Below are positions 26,931-35,649 of a DNA stretch of 64,000 bases, piece by piece. A program made the position numbers and the translations under genes. Each line of letters begins with the position of its first letter. Positions within the stretch are counted from its first letter, which is position 1. Source of the stretch: Neptuniibacter caesariensis (GTDB lineage: Bacteria; Pseudomonadota; Gammaproteobacteria; Pseudomonadales; Balneatricaceae); contig NZ_CH724125.1 in NCBI RefSeq assembly GCF_000153345.1, forward strand, positions 1,218,607 through 1,282,606, in the 5' to 3' direction. The notes under the pieces were generated by a model. That model was not told the DNA's origin and did no database searches. It saw only the letters and a program-made list of their open reading frames with translations.

Positions 26931-26971
26931 TGTATTCCTTTGAATCGGTTTATAAGTCTCAATATCAGCCT

Positions 26972-27763
26972 CTAGCGGCTGGCCTCAAGGTCCTTTGCCT
27001 GAGTTAATTCCTTTAACAGTTCAAAGTATTTGGGATTCGTCGCAACCGTTCGATGATCCTTATCTTCAAACCGATAAAGTGTGGCTACCCCTGGTTTGAA
27101 ATATTCCAGAAGTTTAAGTGTGTTGGCCGGAGCAATCACCTGATCTTGCTCCGCCAGGAAGACAGCCGTATCGGCTTTAACCAATTGAGCATACTGCCAG
27201 GACAGATACTTATCTTTCAGAAGCAATGACACCGGAACCCCCCAGTAGCGCTCACTCGCCAGATCTTCAATACTGGTATAAGGCGTCACCAGGATCAGAT
27301 TTTCTATCGCTTTCTCCGCCGCCAACCGGGTCGCAATGCCAGTACCGAGGCTACGCCCCATCAGAACGATCTCAGTGTGATCTTTCTGTACCCGTTCATA
27401 TAAAGCCTGCGCATCCTGGTAGATGCTTTCTTCACGAGGGTTACCATCGCTTCCCCCATAACCGCGATAGTGAAGCAGATAGAGTGAATGGTTGGGAAAG
27501 GTTTGTTTAAAATCCTCCAAACGCTTTGAAACATCCTCAGCATTGCCACCAAAATAGATTAGCGCTTTCCGCTGATTTCTGACCTCGGTAGTTACCACTG
27601 TATTACCTACATCCGTCTTCAGCAGGTAAGTATTTTCCGGGTTAGCAACTTCTCGATCCTTTGGAAAATAGAGCAGATTATCCTGATAAAAGTAGAGGAA
27701 GGCGCACAGCAGAAAATAGCCTGTACAGCTAAGAGCGAGAAACTTTAACCCTGCCTTTTTCAT
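26972..27763 (-). CDS. Membrane-anchored alpha/beta hydrolase
   Basis: This 263-residue protein has an N-terminal transmembrane anchor (about 7-25) and a serine-hydrolase domain of the BEM46/YfhR type. The nucleophile elbow is MGRSLGTG (Ser near 147), with HYRGYGGSDG as the oxyanion region, Asp in LAEQDQVI and His in KDHRTV completing the triad. The catalytic domain would face the periplasm. The substrate is unknown. It could share a transcript with the DUF2164 gene downstream. Confidence 0.88.
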   Translation of the reverse strand: MKKAGLKFLALSCTGYFLLCAFLYFYQDNLLYFPKDREVANPENTYLLKTDVGNTVVTTEVRNQRKALIYFGGNAEDVSKRLEDFKQTFPNHSLYLLHYRGYGGSDGNPREESIYQDAQALYERVQKDHTEIVLMGRSLGTGIATRLAAEKAIENLILVTPYTSIEDLASERYWGVPVSLLLKDKYLSWQYAQLVKADTAVFLAEQDQVIAPANTLKLLEYFKPGVATLYRFEDKDHRTVATNPKYFELLKELTQAKDLEASR

Positions 27764-27859
27764 ATCAGTCGTATATCAACCTGAAAAACTCAAAGAATAG
27801 AAGCCAGAGTCTAGGGCCTGATCCAGCATAGAAGCAAGGGGTACGGCTGATCGTAAAGT

Positions 27860-28460
27860 AAAAAATCCACCTTCTAAAGAAGGTGGCTTTGCTTGTGCCC
27901 CCTATAAGGGGGCTATGTCCATAGAAAGCTGGGCCTGCTCTCGGCGCTCCTGCTTTTCTTGATGACGGACATATCGACGGATAATTTCTTCATTAATTCC
28001 AACCGAATCAACGAAATAACCTCTCTGCCAGAAATGGTTTCCCCACAATTTATTCTTCCTTAAATAGGGGTACTTACTAAATAACTTCAAAGCTATCTTA
28101 CCTTTCAAAGCCCCCATCAACTTGGAGATCGAAAGCTTAGGCGGCACCTTCACAACTAAATGCACATGATCTATCTGCACATTAAGTTCCATAACTATGC
28201 ATCCCATCTGGGCGCAATAAACATGGATGCAACGATATACATCCTTACCTAATCTATTCTTTAGAATCCTAAATCGATATTTAGGTGTCCAGACTATGTG
28301 ATATTGACAACGCCAATACACATGCGATGCTTGCTCATATCTACTCATGTTAGTTTCCTATTCGACTTCGCTAAAAATCAAATCGGCTTCTAACATGGGT
28401 AGTGTTTCGGGCAAAGCCCAGATGAATGATAACCACCTACTGAAGTAGGTGGTTTAGGGC
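27860..28460 (-). mobile_element. IS200-type insertion sequence
   Basis: A single tnpA is flanked by hairpins typical of this single-strand-transposing family: CCACCTTC-taaa-GAAGGTGG (27867-27886) and CCACCTAC-tgaa-GTAGGTGG (28433-28452). There are no terminal inverted repeats or target duplications, as expected. It is a few hundred bases from the thiolase gene and interrupts nothing. Exact ends are approximate. The transposase frame is intact, so the element may be active. Confidence 0.8.
27902..28348 (-). CDS. tnpA: IS200/IS605-family transposase TnpA
   Basis: This 148-residue Y1 HUH transposase has the metal-binding HUH motif (QIDHVHLVVKV) and catalytic Tyr in RRYVRHQEK near residue 128. 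The N-terminus reads HIVWTPKYRFRIL, as in IS200 members. It cuts and joins single-stranded ends at the flanking hairpins. It is slightly longer than many IS200 TnpA proteins and is intact. Confidence 0.95.
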   Translation of the reverse strand: MSRYEQASHVYWRCQYHIVWTPKYRFRILKNRLGKDVYRCIHVYCAQMGCIVMELNVQIDHVHLVVKVPPKLSISKLMGALKGKIALKLFSKYPYLRKNKLWGNHFWQRGYFVDSVGINEEIIRRYVRHQEKQERREQAQLSMDIAPL

Positions 28461-28469
28461 CAAAAACAA

Positions 28470-28520
28470 AAAAGGCTGACCTTCATTTGCCTGCAAGCAA
28501 AAGTCAGATCAGCCTTTTCT
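28470..28520 (-). terminator. Terminator-like hairpin after the thiolase gene
   Basis: AAAAGGCTGA (28470-28479) pairs with TCAGCCTTTT (28509-28518), giving on the minus strand a stem followed by a T-rich run. A second perfect hairpin, AGCTGGTT/AACCAGCT (28521-28541), lies between it and the thiolase stop. Confidence 0.65.
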
Positions 28521-28559
28521 AGCTGGTTCTGCTAACCAGCTATAGGAGTGACCACAGGA

Positions 28560-29741
28560 TTAAACGCGCTCGAAGACTACCGCGATACCCTGACCACCAC
28601 CGATACACATAGTTACCAGTGCATATTTACCTTCAATACGCTCAAGCTCGTAGATAGCTTTAGTTGCGATGAACGCACCAGAACAACCTACCGGGTGACC
28701 CAGCGCGATTGCGCCACCGTTTGGATTGGTTTTCGCCATATCCAGACCCAGGCCTTTCGCTACTGCGATCGCCTGCGCAGCAAACGCTTCGTTAGACTCG
28801 ATTACATCGATATCATCCAGAGTCAGACCTGCTTTCTCAAGCGCCAGCTTAGAAGCCGGGATCGGGCCTTCACCCATAATCTCATTGGATACACCGGCAA
28901 CAGCATAACCTTTGATTTTAGCGATTGGCTTCTGACCTGCCGCTTCAGCAGCTTCTGCAGATGCCAGTACGAAGAACGCAGCACCGTCGTTGATACCAGA
29001 CGCGTTACCCGCGGTTACTGTACCGTCTTTCTTGAACGCAGGGCGCATACCCGCCAGCTTTTCAGCCGTTGTGCCTGGCTTTCCGTGCTCATCGGTATCG
29101 AATACTACTTCACCTTTACGGGTTTTCTGCACGATAGGTACGATCTGAGACTTAAAGCGGCCCTCTTCAATCGCTACCGCTGCACGGCGCTGAGATTCAG
29201 CTGCAAACTCATCCTGCTCTTCACGGCTGATATCCCATTTTTCTGCCAGGTTTTCAGCAGTAATACCCATGTGGCCTGCGCCAAACGGGTCAGTCAGTAC
29301 GGAAACCATCGAATCCAGCATAGTGGTTTCGCCCATACGCGCACCTGAGCGCATCGCAGTCGACAGGTAAGCACCACGTGACATTACCTCAACACCACCA
29401 CCAACACCGTAATCACAGTCACCCAGCATGATCTGCTGTGCAGTCGTAACAATACCTTGCAGACCAGAAGAACACAGACGGTTTACAGACATTGCCACAG
29501 ATTCCATTGGCAGACCTGCCTGGATAGAAGCAACTCGTGCAACATACGCATAACGAGATTCTGTAGGGATACAGTTACCTACCGTTACATAATTAATTTT
29601 CTCTGGATCTACACCTGAACGGTTTACCGCTTCCTTCATTACCTGACCAGCAAGCTCTGCTGGTTCCATTGTGCTTAAACTTCCACCAAATGCACCAATG
29701 GCTGAACGTACTGCACTTAGAACAACAACTTCTTTAGTCAC
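28560..29741 (-). CDS. Acetyl-CoA acetyltransferase / beta-ketothiolase
   Basis: This 393-residue thiolase II has the nucleophilic Cys in NRLCSSGLQ (near residue 90), NPNGGAIALGHPVGCSG with the His, and CIGGGQG with the second Cys. It condenses or cleaves acyl-CoA, as in PhaA/BktB/AtoB. Length is normal. The start is a GTG at 29741 with AGGAG nine bases upstream; no in-frame ATG is better. No phaB/phaC or fadB gene is adjacent, so its pathway (polyhydroxyalkanoate or degradation) cannot be fixed from context. Confidence 0.93.
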   Translation of the reverse strand: MTKEVVVLSAVRSAIGAFGGSLSTMEPAELAGQVMKEAVNRSGVDPEKINYVTVGNCIPTESRYAYVARVASIQAGLPMESVAMSVNRLCSSGLQGIVTTAQQIMLGDCDYGVGGGVEVMSRGAYLSTAMRSGARMGETTMLDSMVSVLTDPFGAGHMGITAENLAEKWDISREEQDEFAAESQRRAAVAIEEGRFKSQIVPIVQKTRKGEVVFDTDEHGKPGTTAEKLAGMRPAFKKDGTVTAGNASGINDGAAFFVLASAEAAEAAGQKPIAKIKGYAVAGVSNEIMGEGPIPASKLALEKAGLTLDDIDVIESNEAFAAQAIAVAKGLGLDMAKTNPNGGAIALGHPVGCSGAFIATKAIYELERIEGKYALVTMCIGGGQGIAVVFERV

Positions 29742-30047
29742 GATTCATCACTCCTGATAATTATGTCGTATCGCCTGTAACTTCACTCTGGAAACGGCTT
29801 ACTGGCTTTCCCATCTTTTTGATTAAGTGATCACTATCTCACTTTAGGCAAATCGAATACAACACAATATCACCGGCATATGACGAAATAACAATCACAC
29901 AAAAGTATATCCCTACTAATTTAGGGGCTTGCAGATATGCAAATCGTCACTTTATTTCCAGACAAAGTTGACGTAGCTTTATTGAAGGAACTGTACGAAT
30001 ATAGATTAACCACTCAATAATCTTCGACCGTTGGTATTTCAGAGTAA
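29742..30047. other. Divergent promoter region, nothing specific seen
   Basis: This 306-base AT-rich gap lies between the divergent thiolase and GGDEF genes. It should hold both promoters. I saw no coding frame, strong hairpin or repeat. Confidence 0.5.
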
Positions 30048-31331
30048 ATGGACAACTCGCATATTCTCAATCTTCTTCCTTACGGCATTGCTGAATTCAC
30101 CGCCGAAGAAGGAAGGTACCTGTTCTTTAATGAGCAAGAGAAAGTACTCCGTGGTCTCTCTGCTGAAACTCTGCGATCCACGTCCATTTTTGAACTCTAC
30201 CCAACAGAACAAGCCGAAGCGCTTAAGCATTGTTTTCAGAAATGTTCAGCCGCAGACGAAGGCAATGAGTTCTTTTTTACCTACCAAAAGAACAACCGCC
30301 ATTACCAGATGCGTCTGGTCAAAAGCAAAGACAGCATCTTAAGCATCCTTTCCGATATCACATCAGAGCATCATCTAAAGGAGAAGGCTTTAGAGGATCA
30401 GGAAACCATTAAATGCCTGAATGATGCGGTGAACGGAGCCAATATCGGCTGCTGGGATTTTTATCCGCAAGAGGGTCGTATCATTGCCAATGAAACCTGG
30501 GTCACTCAAAAGAAATACCCAGACTCAGAGTTCAGGGAAAGCGACGCGATCTTTTCTGAGGTGATTGATGGTCTGGAACGCTGGTCATCGATTGTTCATC
30601 CGGATGATCTGGAACCAACTGTCGAACTGATCGAAAAGCATCTGAATGGCGAAACTGAGGTTTATGACGCACGGTTCCGAATGATCTGCGGAGACGGAAA
30701 ATGGCGTTGGATTCATGATGTTGGCAAAGTATTTCAACGCGATGAGCAAGGTAATGCGATTCGCATGAACGGCGTACACATCGATATATCAGAAGCGCGC
30801 GCCCTTGAGGAAAAGATTGAAAAGCTAGCGGTCACCGATTCCCTAACCGGGTTGTTTAACCGCCGTAACTTTGAGTACCTGTCTGATTCGTTGATCGAGC
30901 GTGCTAAAAGGGAGAACAGCTTTTTTTGCCTAATTATTCTCGATATCGACCACTTCAAACAATACAACGATACCTACGGGCACCTTGAAGGTGATGAAGT
31001 GCTGAAAAAAATCAGCCAAACCCTGAGAAAAAACGTCAGGCGCGGCAACGATTATTGCTTTAGGGTGGGCGGTGAAGAGTTTGCGGTGATCTTTACAGAA
31101 CGAACAAAAGGCGCTGCGACAGCACTCGCGGAACGGATCAAGAATGAGGTGGAGAGCTTGGCTATTCCCCACAAACACAATGGTGCCAGCCAATATGTCA
31201 CGATCTCTCTTGGCCTGATGATGACCAAAGATTTTACTGATGAAGATCCCATTAGCGCGATCTACCAGCACACCGATGAGTTATTATATAAAGCCAAAGA
31301 ATCCGGGCGGAATAAGCTTATCAGCGGCTAG
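30048..31331 (+). CDS. PAS-PAS diguanylate cyclase
   Basis: This 427-residue soluble protein has a first PAS-like region (about 1-110), a PAS/PAC domain (about 125-255; includes GDGKWRWIHDVGKV and NGVHIDIS), and a GGDEF domain with intact GGEEF. An RGND inhibition site lies before the signature. An active, feedback-inhibited cyclase responding to an unknown cytoplasmic signal is expected. The ribosome-binding site is weak. It converges on the 596-residue repeat protein gene. Confidence 0.92.
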   Translation: MDNSHILNLLPYGIAEFTAEEGRYLFFNEQEKVLRGLSAETLRSTSIFELYPTEQAEALKHCFQKCSAADEGNEFFFTYQKNNRHYQMRLVKSKDSILSILSDITSEHHLKEKALEDQETIKCLNDAVNGANIGCWDFYPQEGRIIANETWVTQKKYPDSEFRESDAIFSEVIDGLERWSSIVHPDDLEPTVELIEKHLNGETEVYDARFRMICGDGKWRWIHDVGKVFQRDEQGNAIRMNGVHIDISEARALEEKIEKLAVTDSLTGLFNRRNFEYLSDSLIERAKRENSFFCLIILDIDHFKQYNDTYGHLEGDEVLKKISQTLRKNVRRGNDYCFRVGGEEFAVIFTERTKGAATALAERIKNEVESLAIPHKHNGASQYVTISLGLMMTKDFTDEDPISAIYQHTDELLYKAKESGRNKLISG

Positions 31332-31339
31332 ACCTATAA

Positions 31340-33130
31340 TCAGTTAAATGCCCTACTCAGGTAATCCAGTTTCTCATGATGACTATGCTCTTCACTGAAG
31401 TAGTTAAGTAGCTTATTCAAGTCCTTCTCCACTTCAACACGCGTTCTTTCATCTGCCTGCATCAAGTCCTTCTGCTCTGCCAATCCCTGAATAACCTGTT
31501 CGCTTATCGCTGGAGGGTTATGTTCCAACACCTGAAGAAGCTGATCCACACGTTCACCGGCAAGTTCAGTAGCCTGCCAAAATGACTCACGTAATTCAGG
31601 TCGTGTCTCAGCTTCAGCTGCTACCAATTCGTTTAGATCATCAACATGGGCGATGGTGGTTGTCCGATCAAAGAAGCTACCGTAGACCTCTTGCAGGGCT
31701 TCATCAGACAGCTCAGCCATTGGATGCTCTTCCTGCCCCAGATGGTTCAGATCCTGGATCAGTTGATCGCGTTGTTCAGCCCCCATTTCAAGAAGCTTAT
31801 GGGTTAAACGTGTCGTCTGTACCTGATCTGCCGAGCTGTCATCAACCTGCTCCGTTAGCCAGGCATCTGCGGTCAGGAAACGAACCATCTCCGCTACATC
31901 ATGGTTTGCTTCTCCCAATGATTTCTGTTCGTAGAAGCGCCGCCCATCGTGGATACTCTCCTCGCCCATCCGCGATCGGAAGACCAGTTCACGGACCTGA
32001 TCATCCTGGCGTAGACCATCTATGGTTTCGTACACCGCTTGATGCTGGCTCATATCAATTTGCTTACCAGCCCGAGCAACATCCCCCAACAAAGTTTCAA
32101 GGCCGTTCTTACTGATCGCCAGATAGGCACGCTGATCACTGCGATCCATTTGCTGTAACTGCTCCCCCATCTGTTGAAGCTGTTCATCATCGAAATGGTA
32201 GTTTTCCAGAAGAGAGACCGTGTCCTCCATCATGCCAACAACAACGGAATAACCGTTATTATCGAAATCGAGCACGGAGCTGGTTTTACCAAGCGGATCA
32301 TACTTAACCAACTCTTTTCGGGAGATATCCAGCTCAGTCATATAATTCAGAATTGCATTTTGCGCAGCTGAGTCCCGCTCCTCCAGCTGATCCATCAGTG
32401 TACTACCCAGCTCGATATCCCTTCTTAAGACGCCCAGTAACTGCTTTTGCTGGGTCTCATCGAACTGCTCTAGCTGATCCAGAGTCGCATTGATATCGTC
32501 GCTCTTAGAAATCACCGTGTTGAAATTAAACAGATCATTGGCCGTCGCTGCGGCACTCATATAATTCCAGATATCCTGGGCAGCATAAGTAGGCTGGGAT
32601 GGCGGCGCTTTAACAACCTTTTCGGCATAGCCTTCAGCCTTGTCCAGCACCCGACTCCGGGTAGCGGAGTCCATCCCTGATAAGCTATTAACAAGGTTTT
32701 CCACCTGCTGGGTTCCGGAATAAGCGCGGCTGCTTTGATCACCACCCACCAGCGGTGCGGTTTGCAACGCAGAGCTGATAGCCACAAACTGACGCAGTTC
32801 ATCATCGCTCAGCTCTTCCGCCAGTTGCAGGAACTTGTCATCAAGCAGCAACGTGTTGTTATCGATTAAGGCAGCCTGCTCATTTTTGGATAAGCGATTA
32901 AGGATAGAATCCAGCCGTGCGCTTTTCTCCGGATCATCAACCGCACCACTTCGATAATTACCGGTATAGACCTTCAGAAACGGATCATTCGGGGTTGAAT
33001 CGGAACCTTGAGTTGCCTGTGATGAATCATGGCTAGGGGAAACTTGCTTGCTCTCAACTTGAGCGCTCTCGGCTATGCGGGGAGTAGATCCCGGGGAAAG
33101 CAAATGATAGTTAGCAGAGGTAATTTCCAT
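31340..33130 (-). CDS. Large helical repeat protein of unknown function
   Basis: This 596-residue, highly acidic, Gln/Asp/Leu-rich protein has no signal peptide or membrane segment. The first 60 residues are Ser/Pro/Thr-rich and probably disordered. After that, a degenerate unit recurs every 30-70 residues: Leu-x-x-[Met/Phe/Leu]-[Asp/Ser/Gly] followed by a Gln/Arg-rich helix ending Leu-Leu (examples: LEQFDETQQKQLLGVL, LQQMDRSDQRAYL, LLEMGAEQRDQLI). This suggests an alpha-solenoid. I recognise no family. It stands alone between a cyclase gene and a cupin gene, with no operon clue. Confidence 0.75.
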   Translation of the reverse strand: MEITSANYHLLSPGSTPRIAESAQVESKQVSPSHDSSQATQGSDSTPNDPFLKVYTGNYRSGAVDDPEKSARLDSILNRLSKNEQAALIDNNTLLLDDKFLQLAEELSDDELRQFVAISSALQTAPLVGGDQSSRAYSGTQQVENLVNSLSGMDSATRSRVLDKAEGYAEKVVKAPPSQPTYAAQDIWNYMSAAATANDLFNFNTVISKSDDINATLDQLEQFDETQQKQLLGVLRRDIELGSTLMDQLEERDSAAQNAILNYMTELDISRKELVKYDPLGKTSSVLDFDNNGYSVVVGMMEDTVSLLENYHFDDEQLQQMGEQLQQMDRSDQRAYLAISKNGLETLLGDVARAGKQIDMSQHQAVYETIDGLRQDDQVRELVFRSRMGEESIHDGRRFYEQKSLGEANHDVAEMVRFLTADAWLTEQVDDSSADQVQTTRLTHKLLEMGAEQRDQLIQDLNHLGQEEHPMAELSDEALQEVYGSFFDRTTTIAHVDDLNELVAAEAETRPELRESFWQATELAGERVDQLLQVLEHNPPAISEQVIQGLAEQKDLMQADERTRVEVEKDLNKLLNYFSEEHSHHEKLDYLSRAFN

Positions 33131-33250
33131 TTAATATTCCTTCATCCATAAAAGCGAGCGCATCATCCGTAGTCGGCTGAATGAAGGAAAGCTTAACTTG
33201 TTAAAGGGCGGCTGGATTTTGAAATATAAGGCTCGAGCCTAAAGGCTAAA

Positions 33251-33285
33251 AAGCATAGGCAACGGGAAAATTACCTATGCTTGGT
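33251..33285 (-). terminator. Terminator after the cupin gene
   Basis: AAGCATAGG (33251-33259) pairs with CCTATGCTT (33274-33282). Read on the minus strand the stem is followed by TTTTTAG. It ends the transcript of the cupin gene. Confidence 0.6.
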
Positions 33286-33346
33286 GTACTGAAAAGAAAA
33301 CCGGTTTATATTTTCAGCTATTGTGACCAAGACTCGTTTCAGGCGG

Positions 33347-33712
33347 TTATATCCACTCCTGATCTTCAGCGGCTACGGTGACTTCTGACTGAAGCTCCCC
33401 GGTATGGGCAGTACTGGCCGGTTCGACCATCAGAAAATGAGTATCAGGTTCTGCTACCGGACAGTGTTCAACGCCTTTAGGTACCACATACATCTCCCCC
33501 GGCGCCAACTCGATATTCTGATCACGTAGCTTCAAAGTCAGATGGCCTTTGAAGACAATAAACAGCTCATCTTCATTATCATGCTTATGCCAAACCAACT
33601 CACCACTGCCTTTAGCAATTTTCACCAGTTGCCCATTAGACTCGGCAATAATTTTTGGGGTCCACTCTTCACTGAACAGAGCAAACTTTTCCTGAATATT
33701 TATTTTTCCCAT
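33347..33712 (-). CDS. Cupin-domain protein
   Basis: This 121-residue single-domain cupin has the first motif around WHKHDNEDELFIVFKG (His, His, Glu ligands) and the second around PKGVEHCPVAEP. It probably binds one metal ion; the role is unknown. A GAG six bases upstream favours the ATG at 33712 over the one at 33718. It lies just downstream of a P-loop kinase gene on the same strand. Confidence 0.85.
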   Translation of the reverse strand: MGKINIQEKFALFSEEWTPKIIAESNGQLVKIAKGSGELVWHKHDNEDELFIVFKGHLTLKLRDQNIELAPGEMYVVPKGVEHCPVAEPDTHFLMVEPASTAHTGELQSEVTVAAEDQEWI

Positions 33713-33746
33713 TTTCATCTCAACAATAGTGGCTAGTCGCTAAATT

Positions 33747-34229
33747 TTAGATTCTAGAGATATCAAACCCTTCCTCATCGGAAGGTTCGACGAAATATGC
33801 TGTCACCTGGGCAAACATCTCGGGTGTATCCGTTGCCGCTCGTTCAGGTTGTTCAGCGCTTCGCTTTGCGATCTGCTGTAAGCAAACCTCATCAGGCAGA
33901 TCAATATAGATCAGCTCATGCTCAGCCCCGGTTTCGGAAAAGATCGAGCGGAACCAGGCCCGCTGTTTAGGGGTGTTAGCCGGGAAATCCATCACCACAT
34001 CAGTGCCCGATCGCAAAATCGATTGCACCAGTGATTTAATCTGCGGTCTGAGTAATCCTGAGTAGTGGATATAATCCTGCAACGAGCTGATCTGCCCCGG
34101 ATAGAGCGAAGCCAGCCACTCATCTTCAGAAAGTAAAACCGCATTACGCTGCGCAGCAAGTTTGCGCGACAAGGTGGTTTTACCCGCCCCCATCTTGCCA
34201 CAGAAAAATATAAATCTGCTCTTGTCCAT
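33747..34229 (-). CDS. P-loop ATP/GTP-binding kinase-like protein
   Basis: This 160-residue protein has Walker A CGKMGAGKTT at residues 10-19, a DVVMDFPANT segment (Walker B-like), and an Arg-rich lid (KRSAEQPERAA). This is the layout of AAA_33-type small kinases that phosphorylate small molecules or antibiotics. The substrate is unknown. It precedes the cupin gene by 30 bp, so they may be co-transcribed. Confidence 0.8.
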   Translation of the reverse strand: MDKSRFIFFCGKMGAGKTTLSRKLAAQRNAVLLSEDEWLASLYPGQISSLQDYIHYSGLLRPQIKSLVQSILRSGTDVVMDFPANTPKQRAWFRSIFSETGAEHELIYIDLPDEVCLQQIAKRSAEQPERAATDTPEMFAQVTAYFVEPSDEEGFDISRI

Positions 34230-34285
34230 TATCTGATTACTTATTAGAAAACTAAGCTCTGTTGTTGTGATTCTATTCAGAACAC

Positions 34286-34852
34286 CTAAGGGTTTTCACC
34301 ACGCGCCAGCGCTTCGATAAATTTTACAAATCGACGCTGGCGGGTCTCCGCTTTTTTCGCACTGATTAAACCATGGGCGATCACATAGCGCCGGGATTTA
34401 GCCAGTGTTGCATAAAATGCCTTCGCTTCTGGATAGTCATCCAATGCATTAATAAAATCTTCCGGCACTTCCATTTCACTGGCGGTATAAGCATTAGCCC
34501 AGCGCCCATCGGCTTTAGCCGCCTCTACCTGTGCTAATCCAGCTGCCATCATCCGTCCTTCGCCAATCAGGCGCTCGGCATGTTCACGATTGCGCTTCGA
34601 CCAGACACTTTTGGCCTTTCTAGGGGTAATTCGCTGCAGGTAGGCATGCTCATCCACCGACTTTTTGATCCCGTCGATCCAGCCCCAGCATAGAGACTCA
34701 ACCACCACTTCATCCCAGGTCACGCTTTGCATACCGCTTTTGACTTTAAAGATCTTTATCCACAACTCGGATTCAGAGGCATGGTTCGCTTTAAGCCACA
34801 GATGAAGCGCTTCAGGGGTTGTGAAAGATAGAGACGTGGTCGTATCAGGCAT
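34286..34852 (-). CDS. YdeI/OmpD-associated family protein
   Basis: This 188-residue protein matches the YdeI/OmpD-associated (bacteriocin-protection) family: LHLWLKANHASESELWIKIFK, VVESLCWGWIDGIKKS and RITPRKAKSVWSKRN blocks, and a C-terminal YdeI segment rich in Arg and Lys. Family members have been linked to peptide or bacteriocin resistance, but the mechanism is not clear. It lies 56 bp upstream of the kinase-like gene on the same strand. Confidence 0.85.
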   Translation of the reverse strand: MPDTTTSLSFTTPEALHLWLKANHASESELWIKIFKVKSGMQSVTWDEVVVESLCWGWIDGIKKSVDEHAYLQRITPRKAKSVWSKRNREHAERLIGEGRMMAAGLAQVEAAKADGRWANAYTASEMEVPEDFINALDDYPEAKAFYATLAKSRRYVIAHGLISAKKAETRQRRFVKFIEALARGENP

Positions 34853-35018
34853 TGGAGGTAGTATCGTTGGCTAGTGATTTATCTGAATTGTGGCATCTCC
34901 TCGTTGGCACGTATAGCTATCTAGAAAAATCCCTAAATCCAATAGCCATAACTCTGATTAAAAACTTCCAATTGATAAGCCGTGTCTATCTCGCCACGGC
35001 TTAACTTTAAACCCGCTG

Positions 35019-35573
35019 TTAACGCTTGTACAAGGCTTCGAGGGTACTCGAGCCCAGTGAGTGGGCATTGATCATATACCCCGCCAAGGCACCGGAAGCA
35101 TTCTCAGGCAGGTCTAACCTTTTAGATAGGGCATGTACTGTAAACTGGTAACGATGAGCACCATGACCTTCGGGTGGGCAGGCCCCACCAAACCCGGCAA
35201 CACCGTAATCGTTACTGATTTGCACGCTCCCTTTCGGTGCCAGTTTTTTAGCTGAATCACCCGCACCCGCCGCTAAGCTTGATACTTCCTTGGGAATATT
35301 GATCAGTTGCCAGTGCCACCAGCCACTACCGGTTGGAGCATCCGGGTCATAGGCCGTTATCGCAAAGGCTTCGGTACCTTCAGGCGCGCCACTCCATGAC
35401 AGTTGCGGAGACAGGTTTCCGCCGGTGCAGCCAAATCCCTGGAACTCCTGAGCCGGCGGCATAAAATCACCATGAGCAATGTCGGTACTGCTGAGTGACA
35501 GGGAATCCGCAGAAGCGGCACATGACATGATGAGTAGAGAGAGCAAAGACAGTTTCTGGATTGAGGTATTCAT
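35019..35573 (-). CDS. Periplasmic YbhB/YbcL (PEBP-like) protein
   Basis: This 184-residue protein has a signal peptide (1-22, cleavage after ASA). It has the phosphatidylethanolamine-binding-protein fold typical of YbhB, with ITAYDPDAPTGSGWWHW and GHGAHRYQFTVHAL. The ligand is unknown. It is followed by an imperfect terminator-like hairpin (34977-34984 with 34995-35002). It lies 76 bp downstream of an AraC-type regulator gene on the same strand. Confidence 0.9.
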   Translation of the reverse strand: MNTSIQKLSLLSLLIMSCAASADSLSLSSTDIAHGDFMPPAQEFQGFGCTGGNLSPQLSWSGAPEGTEAFAITAYDPDAPTGSGWWHWQLINIPKEVSSLAAGAGDSAKKLAPKGSVQISNDYGVAGFGGACPPEGHGAHRYQFTVHALSKRLDLPENASGALAGYMINAHSLGSSTLEALYKR

Positions 35574-35649
35574 AAAAAAATCCCGTGCGTTATTAAGTAC
35601 GGAAATCGTACCTCTGCCCCAGTCAGCCGATTAGCCCCATAACGACCAA

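Noticed and set aside
28548-29348. 266-residue ORF opposite the thiolase gene
   Set aside because: Antisense shadow of a well-supported thiolase; Arg/Cys/Phe-rich with no motif.
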